Shown: positions 1-9,789 of the stretch, in pieces | Numbering within the stretch: position 1 is the first letter of the stretch | How the letters are laid out: each line of letters opens with the position of its first letter | Assembly (NCBI RefSeq): GCF_003332825.1 | Contig: NZ_QIRF01000002.1 | Location: 124,001 to 188,000, forward strand | Length of the DNA: 64,000 bases | Reading direction: 5' to 3' | Source: Dyella sp. C9 | GTDB taxonomy: Bacteria > Pseudomonadota > Gammaproteobacteria > Xanthomonadales > Rhodanobacteraceae | Translations under genes and position numbers: made by a program | The notes under the pieces: generated by a model | What the model saw: only the letters and a program-made list of their open reading frames with translations | Told to the model about the DNA's origin: nothing | Database searches by the model: none

Positions 1-484
1 GCAGCGACAGCTGCAGCGCTTCCAGCTCCGGCAGGTCGCGCTCGAGCTTCTCGATCTCTTCGCGGAAGGCCTGCACGTCTTCGAACTTGCGGTAGACCGA
101 GGCGAAACGCACATAGGCCACCTGGTCGAGCTTCTTCAACTCGCGCATCACCAGCTCGCCTAGCTGGCGCGAAGGCACTTCACGTTCGCCACAACGGCGC
201 AGGTCGTTGACGATCTCGCGCACGGCCGAATCGACCGAGTGGGTGGGCACCGGGCGCTTCTGCAGCGCACGCTCGAAGCTCACACGCAGCTTGTGCTCGT
301 CGAAGGGCTCGCGCCGCTCACCGCTCTTGACGATGGTGGGCAGCTTGAGCTCAGCGGTCTCGAACGTGTTGAAGCGCTCGCTGCACTGCGGGCACTCACG
401 ACGGCGACGCACGGTGGCGCCGTCCTCGGTGAGCCGCGAATCGATCACGCGGGTGTCTTCGTGCTGGCAGAACGGGCAATGCAT
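1..484 (-). CDS. nrdR: Transcriptional repressor NrdR (3' end cut by window edge)
   Basis: Regulator that represses ribonucleotide reductase genes by sensing ATP/dATP. Translating the minus strand from ATG at 484 gives [17 protein letters not shown], an N-terminal zinc ribbon with cysteine pairs C3/C6 and C31/C34, followed by an ATP-cone region (about residues 49-139). 161 codons are visible without a stop; the family is usually 150-175 residues, so only the last few are missing. The gene lies downstream of glyA on the same strand with a 108-bp gap, the order often seen in Xanthomonadales. Identification is firm from the zinc ribbon and full collinearity. Confidence 0.95.
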   Translation of the reverse strand, partial: MHCPFCQHEDTRVIDSRLTEDGATVRRRRECPQCSERFNTFETAELKLPTIVKSGERREPFDEHKLRVSFERALQKRPVPTHSVDSAVREIVNDLRRCGEREVPSRQLGELVMRELKKLDQVAYVRFASVYRKFEDVQAFREEIEKLERDLPELEALQLSL

Positions 485-494
485 CAGAAGGCAG

Positions 495-587
495 GGAATA
501 GAGAAGGGGAAATAGAGAATAGATAAGAGCCAGTATGTGGCAGGAACCGGGCCTTCACTCTTCCCGATTCCCCATTCCCCATTCCCG
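495..587. repeat. Short tandem ATTCCCC repeat with partly complementary purine tract
   Basis: Between glyA and nrdR. Three head-to-tail copies of ATTCCCC (the last incomplete) lie at 567-586. A purine tract at 495-525 (GGGAATAG, GGGGAAAT) could pair partly with them. It may be a degenerate intergenic repeat or weak hairpin. No function can be assigned. Confidence 0.4.
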
Positions 588-592
588 GCTTC

Positions 593-1846
593 TCAGCCAT
601 ACACCGGGAACTTGTGACACTGCGCGGTGACCTTCTCGCGCACCGTGGCGATGACGGCGTCATCGTTGGGCGCGTCCAGCACGTCGCAGATCCAGTGGGT
701 CAGCTCGACCACGTCCGCTTCCTGGTAGCCGCGGGTGGTGACGGCCGGCGTGCCCACGCGCAGGCCCGAGGTGACGAAGGGCTTGCGGGGGTCGTTCGGC
801 ACGGCGTTCTTGTTGACCGTGATGTGCGCCTTGCCCAGTGCCTCTTCCGCATCCTTGCCGGTGACGTCGCGGCCGATCAGGTCCACCAGCATCAGGTGGT
901 TCTCGGTGCCGCCGGACACGATCTTGTAACCGCGCTCGATGAAGGTCTTGGCCATGGCCTGGGCGTTCTTCACCACCTGCGCCTGGTAGGTCTTGAACTC
1001 CGGCTCCAGCGCCTCCTTGAAAGCCACCGCCTTGGCGGCGATGACGTGCATCAGCGGACCGCCCTGGATGCCAGGGAACACGATCGACTGCAGCTTCTTC
1101 TCGATCTCTTCGCCAGCGTCCTTGGCCACGATGATGCCGCCGCGCGGGCCGCGCAGGGTCTTGTGGGTGGTGGAGGTGACCACGTGGGCATGCGGCACCG
1201 GGCTCGGGTACACGCCAGCGGCGATCAGGCCGGCGACGTGGGCCATGTCCACGAACAGGTAGGCGCCGACCTTGTCGGCGATGGCGCGGAAGCGCGCCCA
1301 GTCCATCACCTGCGAGTAGGCACTGAAGCCGGCGACGATCATCTTCGGCTTGTGCTCAATGGCCAGGCGCTCGACTTCGTCGTAATCCACCAGGCCCTGC
1401 TCGTTCACGCCGTACTGCACGGCGTTGAACAGCTTGCCCGACACGTTGACCTTGGCGCCGTGGGTGAGGTGGCCGCCGTGCGCCAGGCTCATGCCCAGGA
1501 TGGTGTCGCCGGGGTTGAGCAGCGCCAGGTACACCGCCTGGTTGGCCTGCGAGCCGGAGTGCGGCTGCACGTTGGCGTAGGTGGCGCCGAACAGCTGCTT
1601 GAGACGATCGATCGCCAGCTTCTCGGCGATGTCCACGTATTCGCAGCCGCCGTAGTAGCGCTTGCCCGGGTAGCCTTCGGCGTACTTGTTGGTGAGCACG
1701 CTGCCCTGCGCTTCCATCACGCGCGGGCTGGCGTAGTTCTCCGAAGCGATCAGCTCGACGTGGTCTTCCTGGCGACGGGCTTCGTCGGCCATGGCCTGGG
1801 CCAGTTCATTGTCATAACCGGCAATCGTGTCGTGCTTCGGGAACAT
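593..1846 (-). CDS. glyA: Serine hydroxymethyltransferase
   Basis: Cytosolic PLP enzyme that interconverts serine plus tetrahydrofolate with glycine plus 5,10-methylene-tetrahydrofolate, the main source of one-carbon units. The protein is 417 residues, the normal bacterial length. The PLP lysine is K229 in the motif [14 protein letters not shown], and the N-terminal block [10 protein letters not shown] is intact. The ATG at 1846 follows a GAGG Shine-Dalgarno (AACGAGGTCAGG). A possible leftward -10 (TACAAT) lies at 1886-1891 inside a short hairpin region. nrdR follows on the same strand. Confidence 0.98.
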   Translation of the reverse strand: MFPKHDTIAGYDNELAQAMADEARRQEDHVELIASENYASPRVMEAQGSVLTNKYAEGYPGKRYYGGCEYVDIAEKLAIDRLKQLFGATYANVQPHSGSQANQAVYLALLNPGDTILGMSLAHGGHLTHGAKVNVSGKLFNAVQYGVNEQGLVDYDEVERLAIEHKPKMIVAGFSAYSQVMDWARFRAIADKVGAYLFVDMAHVAGLIAAGVYPSPVPHAHVVTSTTHKTLRGPRGGIIVAKDAGEEIEKKLQSIVFPGIQGGPLMHVIAAKAVAFKEALEPEFKTYQAQVVKNAQAMAKTFIERGYKIVSGGTENHLMLVDLIGRDVTGKDAEEALGKAHITVNKNAVPNDPRKPFVTSGLRVGTPAVTTRGYQEADVVELTHWICDVLDAPNDDAVIATVREKVTAQCHKFPVYG

Positions 1847-1891
1847 CCTGACCTCGTTGGGGTGGCTGCAGGGTTAGAACGGGAAATTGTA

Positions 1892-1912
1892 GCCGCCATG
1901 TGTTATGGCGGC
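1892..1912. promoter_or_regulatory. Hairpin in the glyA upstream region
   Basis: GCCGCCAT (1892-1899) and ATGGCGGC (1905-1912) form a perfect 8-bp stem with loop GTGTT, about 45 bp upstream of the glyA start. The candidate glyA -10 (TACAAT, read leftward from 1891) adjoins it. It could be an operator or an untranslated-leader stem. Its role is unknown. Confidence 0.4.
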
Positions 1913-1936
1913 CACCTTTGGGCGCTTGCACCAGCA

Positions 1937-1967
1937 TTGCGTACAATGTACCGTACATTGCACGCAA
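1937..1967. promoter_or_regulatory. 31-bp near-perfect palindrome, candidate TetR operator
   Basis: An inverted repeat centred on C1952. The inner arms CAATGTAC and GTACATTG (1944-1960) are perfect, and the outer arms TTGCGT and ACGCAA extend it; 14 of 15 base pairs match, with one mismatch at 1943/1961. It lies 21 bp before the hydrolase start. The second gene of that transcription unit encodes a TetR protein, whose family binds palindromes of this kind, so autoregulation of the hydrolase-tetR pair is the likely role. Confidence 0.75.
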
Positions 1968-1987
1968 CCTTTCCGAGGGACTGTCCG

Positions 1988-3073
1988 ATGTCGATCGCGC
2001 CTTTGCGTACCACGCCACGCCGGCTGCTCTGGCTTGGCTCCGTTCTATGCCTGCTGGCCCCGCTGGCGCTCGCGGCGCCTGCCGTTTCAGGCGTCGGCAT
2101 CGCGCCGATCCATATTCCGGACCCGGTCAGCGGCGGCCAGACCGACGGTTTCGTGTTCTATCCCTCGACCGAGCCCACCCCGGGCACCGTGACGCTGGGC
2201 CCCTACCAAGTGGCGGCCCGTCCCGGCGCGCCAGCCGTGCCTGGCGCCAAGCCCCTGGTGGTGATCTCGCACGGCAACGGCGGTTCGCGCCTGGGTCACC
2301 ACGACCTGGCCACCTACCTGGCCAGCCACGGCTTCATCGTGGCCACGCTCAACCATCCCAAGGACGACTTCGAGGACACCAGCGGGGTCGGCCATATCGA
2401 AGTGCTGGCCGGCCGGCCGGTGCAAGTGAAATCGACCATCTCGACCCTGCTGGCCGATCCGCACTGGAAAACCTTGATCGACCCCGCGCGCATCGGCGTA
2501 GCCGGGTTCTCGGCCGGTGGCTACACCAGCCTGATGGTGGCCGGTGCCCGGCCCCAGTTCACCCGCTTCGTGGATTTCTGCGAGCAGTATCCGAATGACG
2601 AGAACGTCTGCGGCAAGCTCGCCCAGTTCAAGGTGGAGGCGGCGAAATCCGGCCTGACCCTGCGCCAGCTGATGGAGCAGACGCAAGGCCAGCTCGGCCG
2701 CTACGGCGACACTGCCGACCCGCGCGTGAAGGCCGCCTTCGTGATGGCGCCGCTCAGCCTGGTCTTCGATGCGCACAGCTTCGACACGGTGAAGGCGCCG
2801 ATCTACCTGTACTACGGCCAGAACGACCACGTGCTGCGCCCGGACGCCAACGCCCGCCATATCCAGCCGCTGATCCATACCCTGGCCGGGGTCACCGAGG
2901 TGCCGAAGGCCGACCACTGGGTGTTCCTCGCCCCCTGCGCGCCGTCACTGGCCAAGCAGATCGGCGAACTGTGCAGCGACCCGCCAGGGGTGGATCGCCA
3001 GCAGGTGCACGCGCAGATCGACACCGATGCACTGGCCTTCTTCCGCAAGGCCTTCCAACTGCCGGCCGACTGA
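1988..3073 (+). CDS. Secreted alpha/beta hydrolase, dienelactone hydrolase / PAF-acetylhydrolase-like
   Basis: A 361-residue protein with a signal peptide (about residues 1-29: RR, hydrophobic LLWLGSVLCLLAPLALA). The fold is alpha/beta hydrolase: oxyanion region VVISHGNGGS (91-100), nucleophile S175 in GFSAGG, probable acid D280 (YYGQNDHVL) and histidine H310 (KADHWVF). Acts in the periplasm or outside the cell on an ester or lipid that cannot be named from sequence. ATG 1988 was chosen because the open frame further upstream is only antisense to glyA and lacks a signal peptide. One base separates its stop from the tetR start, so the two are cotranscribed; the palindrome upstream suggests control by that repressor. 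Confidence 0.85.
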   Translation: MSIAPLRTTPRRLLWLGSVLCLLAPLALAAPAVSGVGIAPIHIPDPVSGGQTDGFVFYPSTEPTPGTVTLGPYQVAARPGAPAVPGAKPLVVISHGNGGSRLGHHDLATYLASHGFIVATLNHPKDDFEDTSGVGHIEVLAGRPVQVKSTISTLLADPHWKTLIDPARIGVAGFSAGGYTSLMVAGARPQFTRFVDFCEQYPNDENVCGKLAQFKVEAAKSGLTLRQLMEQTQGQLGRYGDTADPRVKAAFVMAPLSLVFDAHSFDTVKAPIYLYYGQNDHVLRPDANARHIQPLIHTLAGVTEVPKADHWVFLAPCAPSLAKQIGELCSDPPGVDRQQVHAQIDTDALAFFRKAFQLPAD

Positions 3074-3074
3074 C

Positions 3075-3674
3075 ATGCCACGCGCCCTCAGCGAACAGGA
3101 AACCGAGGCCTTCCGCGAGCGCCTGTGCGAGACGGCGGCGCGGCTGTACGTGGACGAGGGACCGGGCGCCGTCACCATGCGCCGGCTCGCCACCGAGATG
3201 GGCGTGGGCACGATGACGCCCTATCGCTACTTCGACAACAAGGAAGCCATCATCACCGCGGTGCGCACGCGCGGGCTCAACCGCCTGTGCCATGCGATGG
3301 AACACGCGCTGGACTCCCCAGGCGACGGCCGCACCCGCAGCCGCGCCGTGCGCGACGCCTACATCGCCTTCGCCCGCGCCAACACGGCCGCCTACCGGCT
3401 GATGTTCGAATACCCCGAGGCCAACCGCGACGACCCTGCCTATAGGGAGGCGCACCAGCGCATGTGGCGCAACATCGCCGCGCACGTGGAGGTGATGATC
3501 GCCGAGGGCGTGGTGGAGGGCGATCCGGCCATCCTCGGCCATCAGATCTGGGCCTCGCTGCACGGCGCGGTGATGCTGGAAATCGTCGGCATGTTGCCCG
3601 AGGGCTATGACGCGGCGTCACTGCATACGCGCACGGTGAGCGCGGTATTCGAGATGGCGAGGCCGAAGCGCTAG
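3075..3674 (+). CDS. TetR/AcrR family transcriptional regulator
   Basis: 199 residues. The N-terminal helix-turn-helix (about 10-55) contains VTMRRLATEMGVGTMTPYRYFDNKEAII, the standard TetR pattern including the recognition helix followed by YRYFDNKE. The C-terminal ligand domain has family-typical length but no recognisable ligand signature. The start is one base after the hydrolase stop, which implies translational coupling. The likely target is the 31-bp palindrome at 1937-1967 in front of the pair. A palindromic repeat follows directly after the stop. Confidence 0.9.
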   Translation: MPRALSEQETEAFRERLCETAARLYVDEGPGAVTMRRLATEMGVGTMTPYRYFDNKEAIITAVRTRGLNRLCHAMEHALDSPGDGRTRSRAVRDAYIAFARANTAAYRLMFEYPEANRDDPAYREAHQRMWRNIAAHVEVMIAEGVVEGDPAILGHQIWASLHGAVMLEIVGMLPEGYDAASLHTRTVSAVFEMARPKR

Positions 3675-3675
3675 C

Positions 3676-3808
3676 GCCCTCTCCCCGATGGGGAGAGGGC
3701 TGGGGAGAAGGGCGGGTGCTCGCCGCAACGTGGCTACAGAGCAAGCTTCGGCCTGGCTATCCCGCAAGAATCGCCCCTCACCCTACCCTCTCCCCAGTGG
3801 GGAGAGGG
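3676..3808. repeat. Paired palindromic (REP-like) elements, family A copy 1
   Basis: Two hairpins share one sequence: GCCCTCTCCCC-GAT-GGGGAGAGGGC at 3676-3700 and CCCTCTCCCC-AGT-GGGGAGAGGG at 3786-3808. They are separated by about 85 bp and arranged as inverted partners, with remnants of GGGGAGAAGGG facing CCCCTCACCC. The first begins 1 bp after the tetR stop. The same pair recurs at 6725-6856. The form is that of a bacterial interspersed mosaic element; it may act as a terminator or mRNA 3' protector. Confidence 0.85.
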
Positions 3809-3882
3809 AAAAAGCGCTGCGCCACATGGCAACCATGCAGGCCAAGCGCACGATAAGCCGCTACCTCCCACGGAGACTTCCG

Positions 3883-4878
3883 ATGCAACAACGCACCCTC
3901 GGCAAGCACGGCCCCCACGTCTCCGCACTCGGCCTCGGCTGCATGGGCATGTCGGGCATGTATGGCGCCAGCGACCGATCGGAAAGCATCGCCACCATCC
4001 ACGCCGCACTCGATGCAGGCATCAGCCTGCTCGACACGGGTGATTTCTACGGCATGGGCCACAACGAGATGCTGATCGGCGATGCACTGATCGGCCGCCC
4101 GCGCGACAGCTACCAACTCAGCGTGAAGTTCGGCGCCCAGCGCGGGCCAGGCGGCGACTGGCTGGGCTACGACGCCCGGCCGGCCGCGGTGAAAACCGCC
4201 CTCGCCTACACCCTGCAACGGCTGCGCGTGGATCACATCGACATCTACCGCCCCGCCCGACTGGACCCCAACGTGCCCATCGAGGACACCGTGGGCGCCA
4301 TCGCCGACCTGGTGAAGGCCGGCTACGTGCGCCACCTGGGCCTGTCGGAGATGGGCGCTGACACCATCCGCCGCGCCAACGCCGTGCTGCCGGTGGCGGA
4401 CCTGCAGATCGAATATTCGCTGGTCTCACGCGGCATCGAGCCGACCATCCTGCCCACCTGCCGCGAGCTGGGCATCGGCATCACCGCCTACGGCGTGCTC
4501 TCGCGCGGCCTGATCAGCGGTCACTGGGCGACCAACCGCGCCACCGACGCCCGTGACTTCCGCACCCACAGCCCGCGCTTCCAGGGCGACAACCTGGCCC
4601 ACAACCTCGGGCTGGTCGAGGCCCTGCGCCAGCTGGCCCACGCCAAGGGCTGCAGCGTGGCCCAACTGGCCATTGCCTGGGTGCTGGCCCGCGGCGAGGA
4701 CATCGTGCCGCTGGTGGGTGCGCGCACCCGCGAACGCCTGGACGAGGCCCTGGGGGCGCTGCAGGTCAGGCTCACGGCGGAGGATCTGGCCACGCTCGAA
4801 CGCGCCTTCCCGCCCGGTGCGGCGGCGGGTGACCGCTACAACACCCACGGCATGGCCTCGCTGGACAGCGAGCGCTGA
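3883..4878 (+). CDS. Aldo/keto reductase family oxidoreductase
   Basis: 331 residues, the usual length for a TIM-barrel NAD(P)H-dependent aldo/keto reductase. Catalytic D51 and Y56 are in LLDTGDFYG and K82 is in SVKFGA. The motif where the fourth catalytic residue (His) normally sits reads YRPARLDP (122-129), so it is Ala125 rather than His. This variation occurs in some bacterial members, but the substrate is unknown. C-terminal cofactor-binding residues (PLVGARTRERLDEALGAL) are present. ATG 3883 follows GGAG at 3872-3875; the open frame upstream runs through the repeat and is not coding. Confidence 0.85.
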   Translation: MQQRTLGKHGPHVSALGLGCMGMSGMYGASDRSESIATIHAALDAGISLLDTGDFYGMGHNEMLIGDALIGRPRDSYQLSVKFGAQRGPGGDWLGYDARPAAVKTALAYTLQRLRVDHIDIYRPARLDPNVPIEDTVGAIADLVKAGYVRHLGLSEMGADTIRRANAVLPVADLQIEYSLVSRGIEPTILPTCRELGIGITAYGVLSRGLISGHWATNRATDARDFRTHSPRFQGDNLAHNLGLVEALRQLAHAKGCSVAQLAIAWVLARGEDIVPLVGARTRERLDEALGALQVRLTAEDLATLERAFPPGAAAGDRYNTHGMASLDSER

Positions 4879-4932
4879 ACCCGGCGCCGCCCCTGCAGAA
4901 AGCGAGCCCTCCAGCCCAACCGCCGCCAACGA

Positions 4933-4956
4933 ACGTCCCGGCAGTCACCGGGACGT
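4933..4956. terminator. Perfect 9-bp hairpin between aldo/keto reductase gene and ettA
   Basis: ACGTCCCGG (4933-4941) and CCGGGACGT (4948-4956) with loop CAGTCA. There is no T-tract, so termination would be weak or factor-assisted. It overlaps the likely -35 region of the ettA promoter and could equally be an operator. Confidence 0.45.
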
Positions 4957-4975
4957 CCCCAGGACCCGCTATAAT
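4946..4975 (+). promoter_or_regulatory. Candidate ettA promoter
   Basis: A perfect -10 hexamer TATAAT at 4970-4975 lies 73 bp upstream of the ettA start. The -35 at the right distance (ACCGGG) is poor, so the assignment rests mainly on the -10. Confidence 0.5.
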
Positions 4976-5048
4976 GCAGGGTTTGTTACCCACTCTGACG
5001 CACCCGCCAGCCTAGCCGGCCGGTGTCGTGCACGCCGCCGGAGGCTCC

Positions 5049-6710
<1,662 letters not shown>

Positions 6711-6724
6711 AGCCACGCTCTGCC

Positions 6725-6856
6725 CCCTCTCCCCTGCGGGGAGAGGGCTGGGGTGAGGGGCCACCTCTGGCCCCTGTCCTCAAAAGAACCACACCACGAT
6801 CCGGCAACATCGCAAGATTGGCCCCTCACCCTGCCCTCTCCCCGGAGGGGAGAGGG
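6725..6856. repeat. Paired palindromic (REP-like) elements, family A copy 2
   Basis: CCCTCTCCCC-TGC-GGGGAGAGGG (6725-6747) and CCCTCTCCCC-GGA-GGGGAGAGGG (6834-6856). The inner flanks are also complementary: CTGGGGTGAGGGGCC (6748-6762) faces GGCCCCTCACCC (6820-6831), so the whole unit can fold as one long cruciform around a spacer of about 57 bp. Same family as 3676-3808 and better preserved. Located between ettA and pyrF. Confidence 0.9.
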
Positions 6857-6884
6857 ATTAAAAGGCGGCAACGAGGAGATCCCG

Positions 6885-7697
6885 ATGCACTTCATGCAAT
6901 CCCTGCAACAGGCATGGGCCCGCCACAACTCCCTCGTCTGCGTCGGCCTCGATCCGGAACCCGCGAAATTCCCGGCGCACCTGAAGGGCCGCGCCGATGC
7001 CGTGTTCGAGTTCTGCCGCGATATCGTCGACGCCACGGCGGATCTCGTGTGCACCTACAAGCCGCAGATCGCCCACTTCGCCGCGCTGCGTGCGGAAGAC
7101 GCGCTGGAACGCCTGATCGCGCACATCCACGCCAAGCACCCCGGCGTGCCGGTGATCCTCGATGCCAAGCGCGGCGACATCGGCAGCACGGCGCAGCACT
7201 ATGCGGCCGAAGCGTTTGATCGCTACAAGGCCGATGCCGTCACGTTGAACCCCTACATGGGCCGCGATTCCGCGCAGCCCTTCCTTGATCGCGCCGACAA
7301 GGGCGTGATCCTGCTGTGCCGCACCTCCAATCCGGGCGGCGCGGATTTCCAGGCCCTCGACTGCGGCGGCCAGCCGCTGTACCTGCGCGTGGCCGAAACC
7401 ATCGCCCGCGACTGGAACGCCAACGGCAACTGCGCCCTGGTCACCGGTGCCACCTGGCCGGAAGAACTGGGCAAGGTGCGTGCCATCGTCGGCGACATGC
7501 CGTTGCTGGTGCCGGGCATCGGCGCGCAGGGCGGCGATGTGGAAGCAGTGCTCAAGCATGGCCGCAGCGCCGATGGCACCGGCCTGATGATCTCCTCCTC
7601 GCGCGCCATCCTCTACGCGGGCAACGGCGAGGATTTCGCGCAGGCCGCGCGCGCCGCGGCCATCGAGCTGCGCGACACCATCAACCGCTATCGCTGA
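6885..7697 (+). CDS. pyrF: Orotidine 5'-phosphate decarboxylase, type 2 subfamily
   Basis: 270 residues. Catalyses the last step of UMP synthesis, OMP to UMP plus CO2, in the cytosol. The catalytic Asp-Lys array is D93-A-K95-R-G-D98-IGST. The length and the N-terminal [13 protein letters not shown] block are those of the longer type 2 family rather than the 230-residue E. coli type. ATG 6885 is preceded by GAGGAG at 6873-6878; the upstream open frame crosses the repeat pair. A perfect inverted repeat follows 24 bp after the stop. Confidence 0.96.
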   Translation: MHFMQSLQQAWARHNSLVCVGLDPEPAKFPAHLKGRADAVFEFCRDIVDATADLVCTYKPQIAHFAALRAEDALERLIAHIHAKHPGVPVILDAKRGDIGSTAQHYAAEAFDRYKADAVTLNPYMGRDSAQPFLDRADKGVILLCRTSNPGGADFQALDCGGQPLYLRVAETIARDWNANGNCALVTGATWPEELGKVRAIVGDMPLLVPGIGAQGGDVEAVLKHGRSADGTGLMISSSRAILYAGNGEDFAQAARAAAIELRDTINRYR

Positions 7698-7721
7698 GTC
7701 GCGATACCCGCCCCCTTTTGC

Positions 7722-7798
7722 AGGAGCGCACCCTGTGCGCGACCCGAGGCTGTCGTAACGCACGCTCCGTAGGCCCGTCGCGCACAGGGTGCGCTCCT
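7722..7798. repeat. Palindromic (REP-like) element, family B copy 1, perfect 22-bp arms
   Basis: AGGAGCGCACCCTGTGCGCGAC (7722-7743, given here by its ends AGGAGCGC and GTGCGCGAC) is repeated as an exact reverse complement at 7777-7798 with a 33-bp spacer. It lies between the convergent genes pyrF and an acyltransferase and could terminate both. The right arm supplies the acyltransferase stop codon (TAG at 7797-7799). A decayed second copy is at 23783-23855. Confidence 0.92.
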
Positions 7799-8966
7799 AC
7801 AAGGAAGCCGCCTCGGCGATCGGCGACGACAGCGGCGCCTTCGGCAACATGCGCGCCCGCAGCCAGCGCTCCGCCGGCGTCGAGAGGAAGCGCTCGACCA
7901 GATGCCCGAGCAGCCAGCACAGCGGCAGGGCCGGCAGGTACCAGAGGAAGCCCCAGGCCACGTGGCTCCCAGCCGCCTTGTACAGGCGCACCAGCGCGGT
8001 CACCACGAACATATGGGTCAGGTAGATCTCGTAACTGAGGCGTCCCCACGAACGCAGCCAGCCGAAGCCGCGCAACGGCGTCCCACTGCGAAGCCAGCTG
8101 CTGGCCAGCACCAGGCAGAGCGCTGCGCCGGTCAGCACCAGCATGTAGCCATTGCGCAGCAGGCCCCAGATCGCCACGCCGTCGAACATCACCCAGCCCA
8201 TCGCCAGCAAGCCTAGCCAGACCAGCAGGCGTGCGGTGCGCGCGGGCACCTGCGGATAGCGCGCGACCAGCAAGGCGCCGAGCACGCCGGTGGCGATCGC
8301 CGCCATGCCGGGCAGATAGGCCTTCTCCTGCCAGATCTCGTTGCCCTCGAGCGCTGCGCGCGTGATCGGCAGCGACAACGCCAGCAGCACCAGCAGCGGC
8401 ACCAGCACCACGTTGCGCCGGACCAGCAGGCACACCAGGGGGAAGCCCAGGTAGAACACCTCTTCGATGGACAGCGACCACAACACATCCCAGCCACCGG
8501 GCAGGTAGCCGGTCATGCCTTCGTACCAGTTGAGGTGGAAACCCAGCGCCGCGACGATCGCGCGCGGCAGGCTCTGTCCCTCGCGATGGACCACGTAATC
8601 CTGCACCCCAAACAGATGCAACACGCTGAGCACGGCCACCAACACCAGCAGGCAGGGCACGATGCGCGAGAAACGCCGCGCGTAGAACGCGCGAAGATCG
8701 ACCCGCGCCAGCACGCCATAGCGGCGCAGCACATTGCCGGCGATCAGGAAGCCGGAAATCACGAAGAAGATGAACACGGCTTCGTAGCCGTTGTAGTTGA
8801 GCCCGCTGAGCACCGCCTTGGGCACGAACGCGGCCAGCACGCCCTTCTTCAGCGGAATGCGCAAACCGATGTGATGCAACACCACCAGCAGGATCGACAC
8901 GCCGCGCAGCAGGTCGATGCCCGTATTGCGCTGTAGATCATCCTTGCCTATGCCCGACGTTCCCAT
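7797..8966 (-). CDS. Acyltransferase 3 family membrane protein (OafA/YrhL type)
   Basis: 389 residues with about ten hydrophobic segments, starting NTGIDLLRGVSILLVVLHHIG. The R and the HH pair in the first helix are the family hallmark (acyl transfer to sugars of O-antigen, exopolysaccharide or similar). Later blocks WSLSIEEVFYLGFPL and ISGFLI also match. ATG 8966 has GGGGAGGG just upstream. The last codons read Ser-Leu-TAG, with the stop lying inside the palindromic repeat, so the C-terminus was probably set by repeat insertion. The acceptor molecule is unknown. Confidence 0.9.
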   Translation of the reverse strand: MGTSGIGKDDLQRNTGIDLLRGVSILLVVLHHIGLRIPLKKGVLAAFVPKAVLSGLNYNGYEAVFIFFVISGFLIAGNVLRRYGVLARVDLRAFYARRFSRIVPCLLVLVAVLSVLHLFGVQDYVVHREGQSLPRAIVAALGFHLNWYEGMTGYLPGGWDVLWSLSIEEVFYLGFPLVCLLVRRNVVLVPLLVLLALSLPITRAALEGNEIWQEKAYLPGMAAIATGVLGALLVARYPQVPARTARLLVWLGLLAMGWVMFDGVAIWGLLRNGYMLVLTGAALCLVLASSWLRSGTPLRGFGWLRSWGRLSYEIYLTHMFVVTALVRLYKAAGSHVAWGFLWYLPALPLCWLLGHLVERFLSTPAERWLRARMLPKAPLSSPIAEAASL

Positions 8967-9006
8967 CGACTCGCCCTCCCCGGCAAGTTGCGGCTATGCG
9001 CGTATG

Positions 9007-9789
9007 TCAGTGAGTGGCGGCCGGCAGGTCGTGGATCATCTGCTGCGCCAGCCCTTCGTAGTTGTAGTCGAAGTGGTGGTCACCGGTCTTCACGTAGACC
9101 TTCACCCATGAAGGCAGCTTGGGATCGGAGCAGATGGTGCCTTCCTTGTCCTTGAGGCCGTAGTAGCACACCACCGGTGGCTGGCCATTGAGCGCAGCCA
9201 GCGGCGGCATCGCGTCGTAGTGCCGGACAGGGTTGATCCACTGGAAGAAGTCCTGGGTGTGGGTCTTCCACCAGCCCTCCTTCATGTAGCCTTCCATCTC
9301 GATCTCGAAGTTCACGTCCTTGCTGGGCGAGAGCATCACCACCTGCGCGATGCGCGAACGTGCCTCGGGGCTGAGCTGGCCGATGATCGAGGGCAGCACG
9401 TCGGCGCCGAACGAGAAGCCGATCAGCCACACGCGCTTCTTGCCGTCCTGGGCGGTGACGCGGTTGATCAGCGCCTCGAGGTCGGCCGCCGAATCGGCCG
9501 CGCTGCGTTCGCGCCAGTAGTACTGCAGCAGGCTCACGCCCACCACCGGGATGCCATGCGAAGCGATGATCTTGCCCAGTGACTGGTCAAGGTCGCGCCA
9601 GCCGCCGTCGCCCGAGTAGAAGATGGTGACCACGTCCTCGCGACCGGCCAGCGGTATGACGCCGGGCTTGGCCGGCACCATCACGATCGACTCGTCCATG
9701 GTGGCGTGATGCCACGGCTGCCAGAGCCAGAGGCCCACGGCGGCGGCAAGCACGACAACCAGCCCAACCCACTTCAAGATTCGTTTCAA
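9007..9789 (-). CDS. VirJ/AcvB-like periplasmic hydrolase
   Basis: 260 residues from a TTG start. An N-terminal signal or anchor helix (KRILKWVGLVVVLAAAVGLWL) precedes a VirJ domain: VVTIFYSGDGGWRDLD, nucleophile motif GFSFGADVLP, then KTGDHHFDYNY near the C-terminus. Agrobacterium/Rhizobium AcvB is known to hydrolyse lysyl-phosphatidylglycerol in the periplasm and is encoded with the synthase LpiA. Here the gene directly follows mprF with a 4-base TTGA overlap, which supports the same partnership. No in-frame ATG keeps the signal helix, hence TTG. Confidence 0.85.
   Translation of the reverse strand: MKRILKWVGLVVVLAAAVGLWLWQPWHHATMDESIVMVPAKPGVIPLAGREDVVTIFYSGDGGWRDLDQSLGKIIASHGIPVVGVSLLQYYWRERSAADSAADLEALINRVTAQDGKKRVWLIGFSFGADVLPSIIGQLSPEARSRIAQVVMLSPSKDVNFEIEMEGYMKEGWWKTHTQDFFQWINPVRHYDAMPPLAALNGQPPVVCYYGLKDKEGTICSDPKLPSWVKVYVKTGDHHFDYNYEGLAQQMIHDLPAATH

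Noticed and set aside
614..1987. Long plus-strand open frame running into the hydrolase gene
   Set aside because: It is antisense to glyA in a GC-rich genome and has low-complexity composition; the real hydrolase starts at 1988 with a signal peptide.
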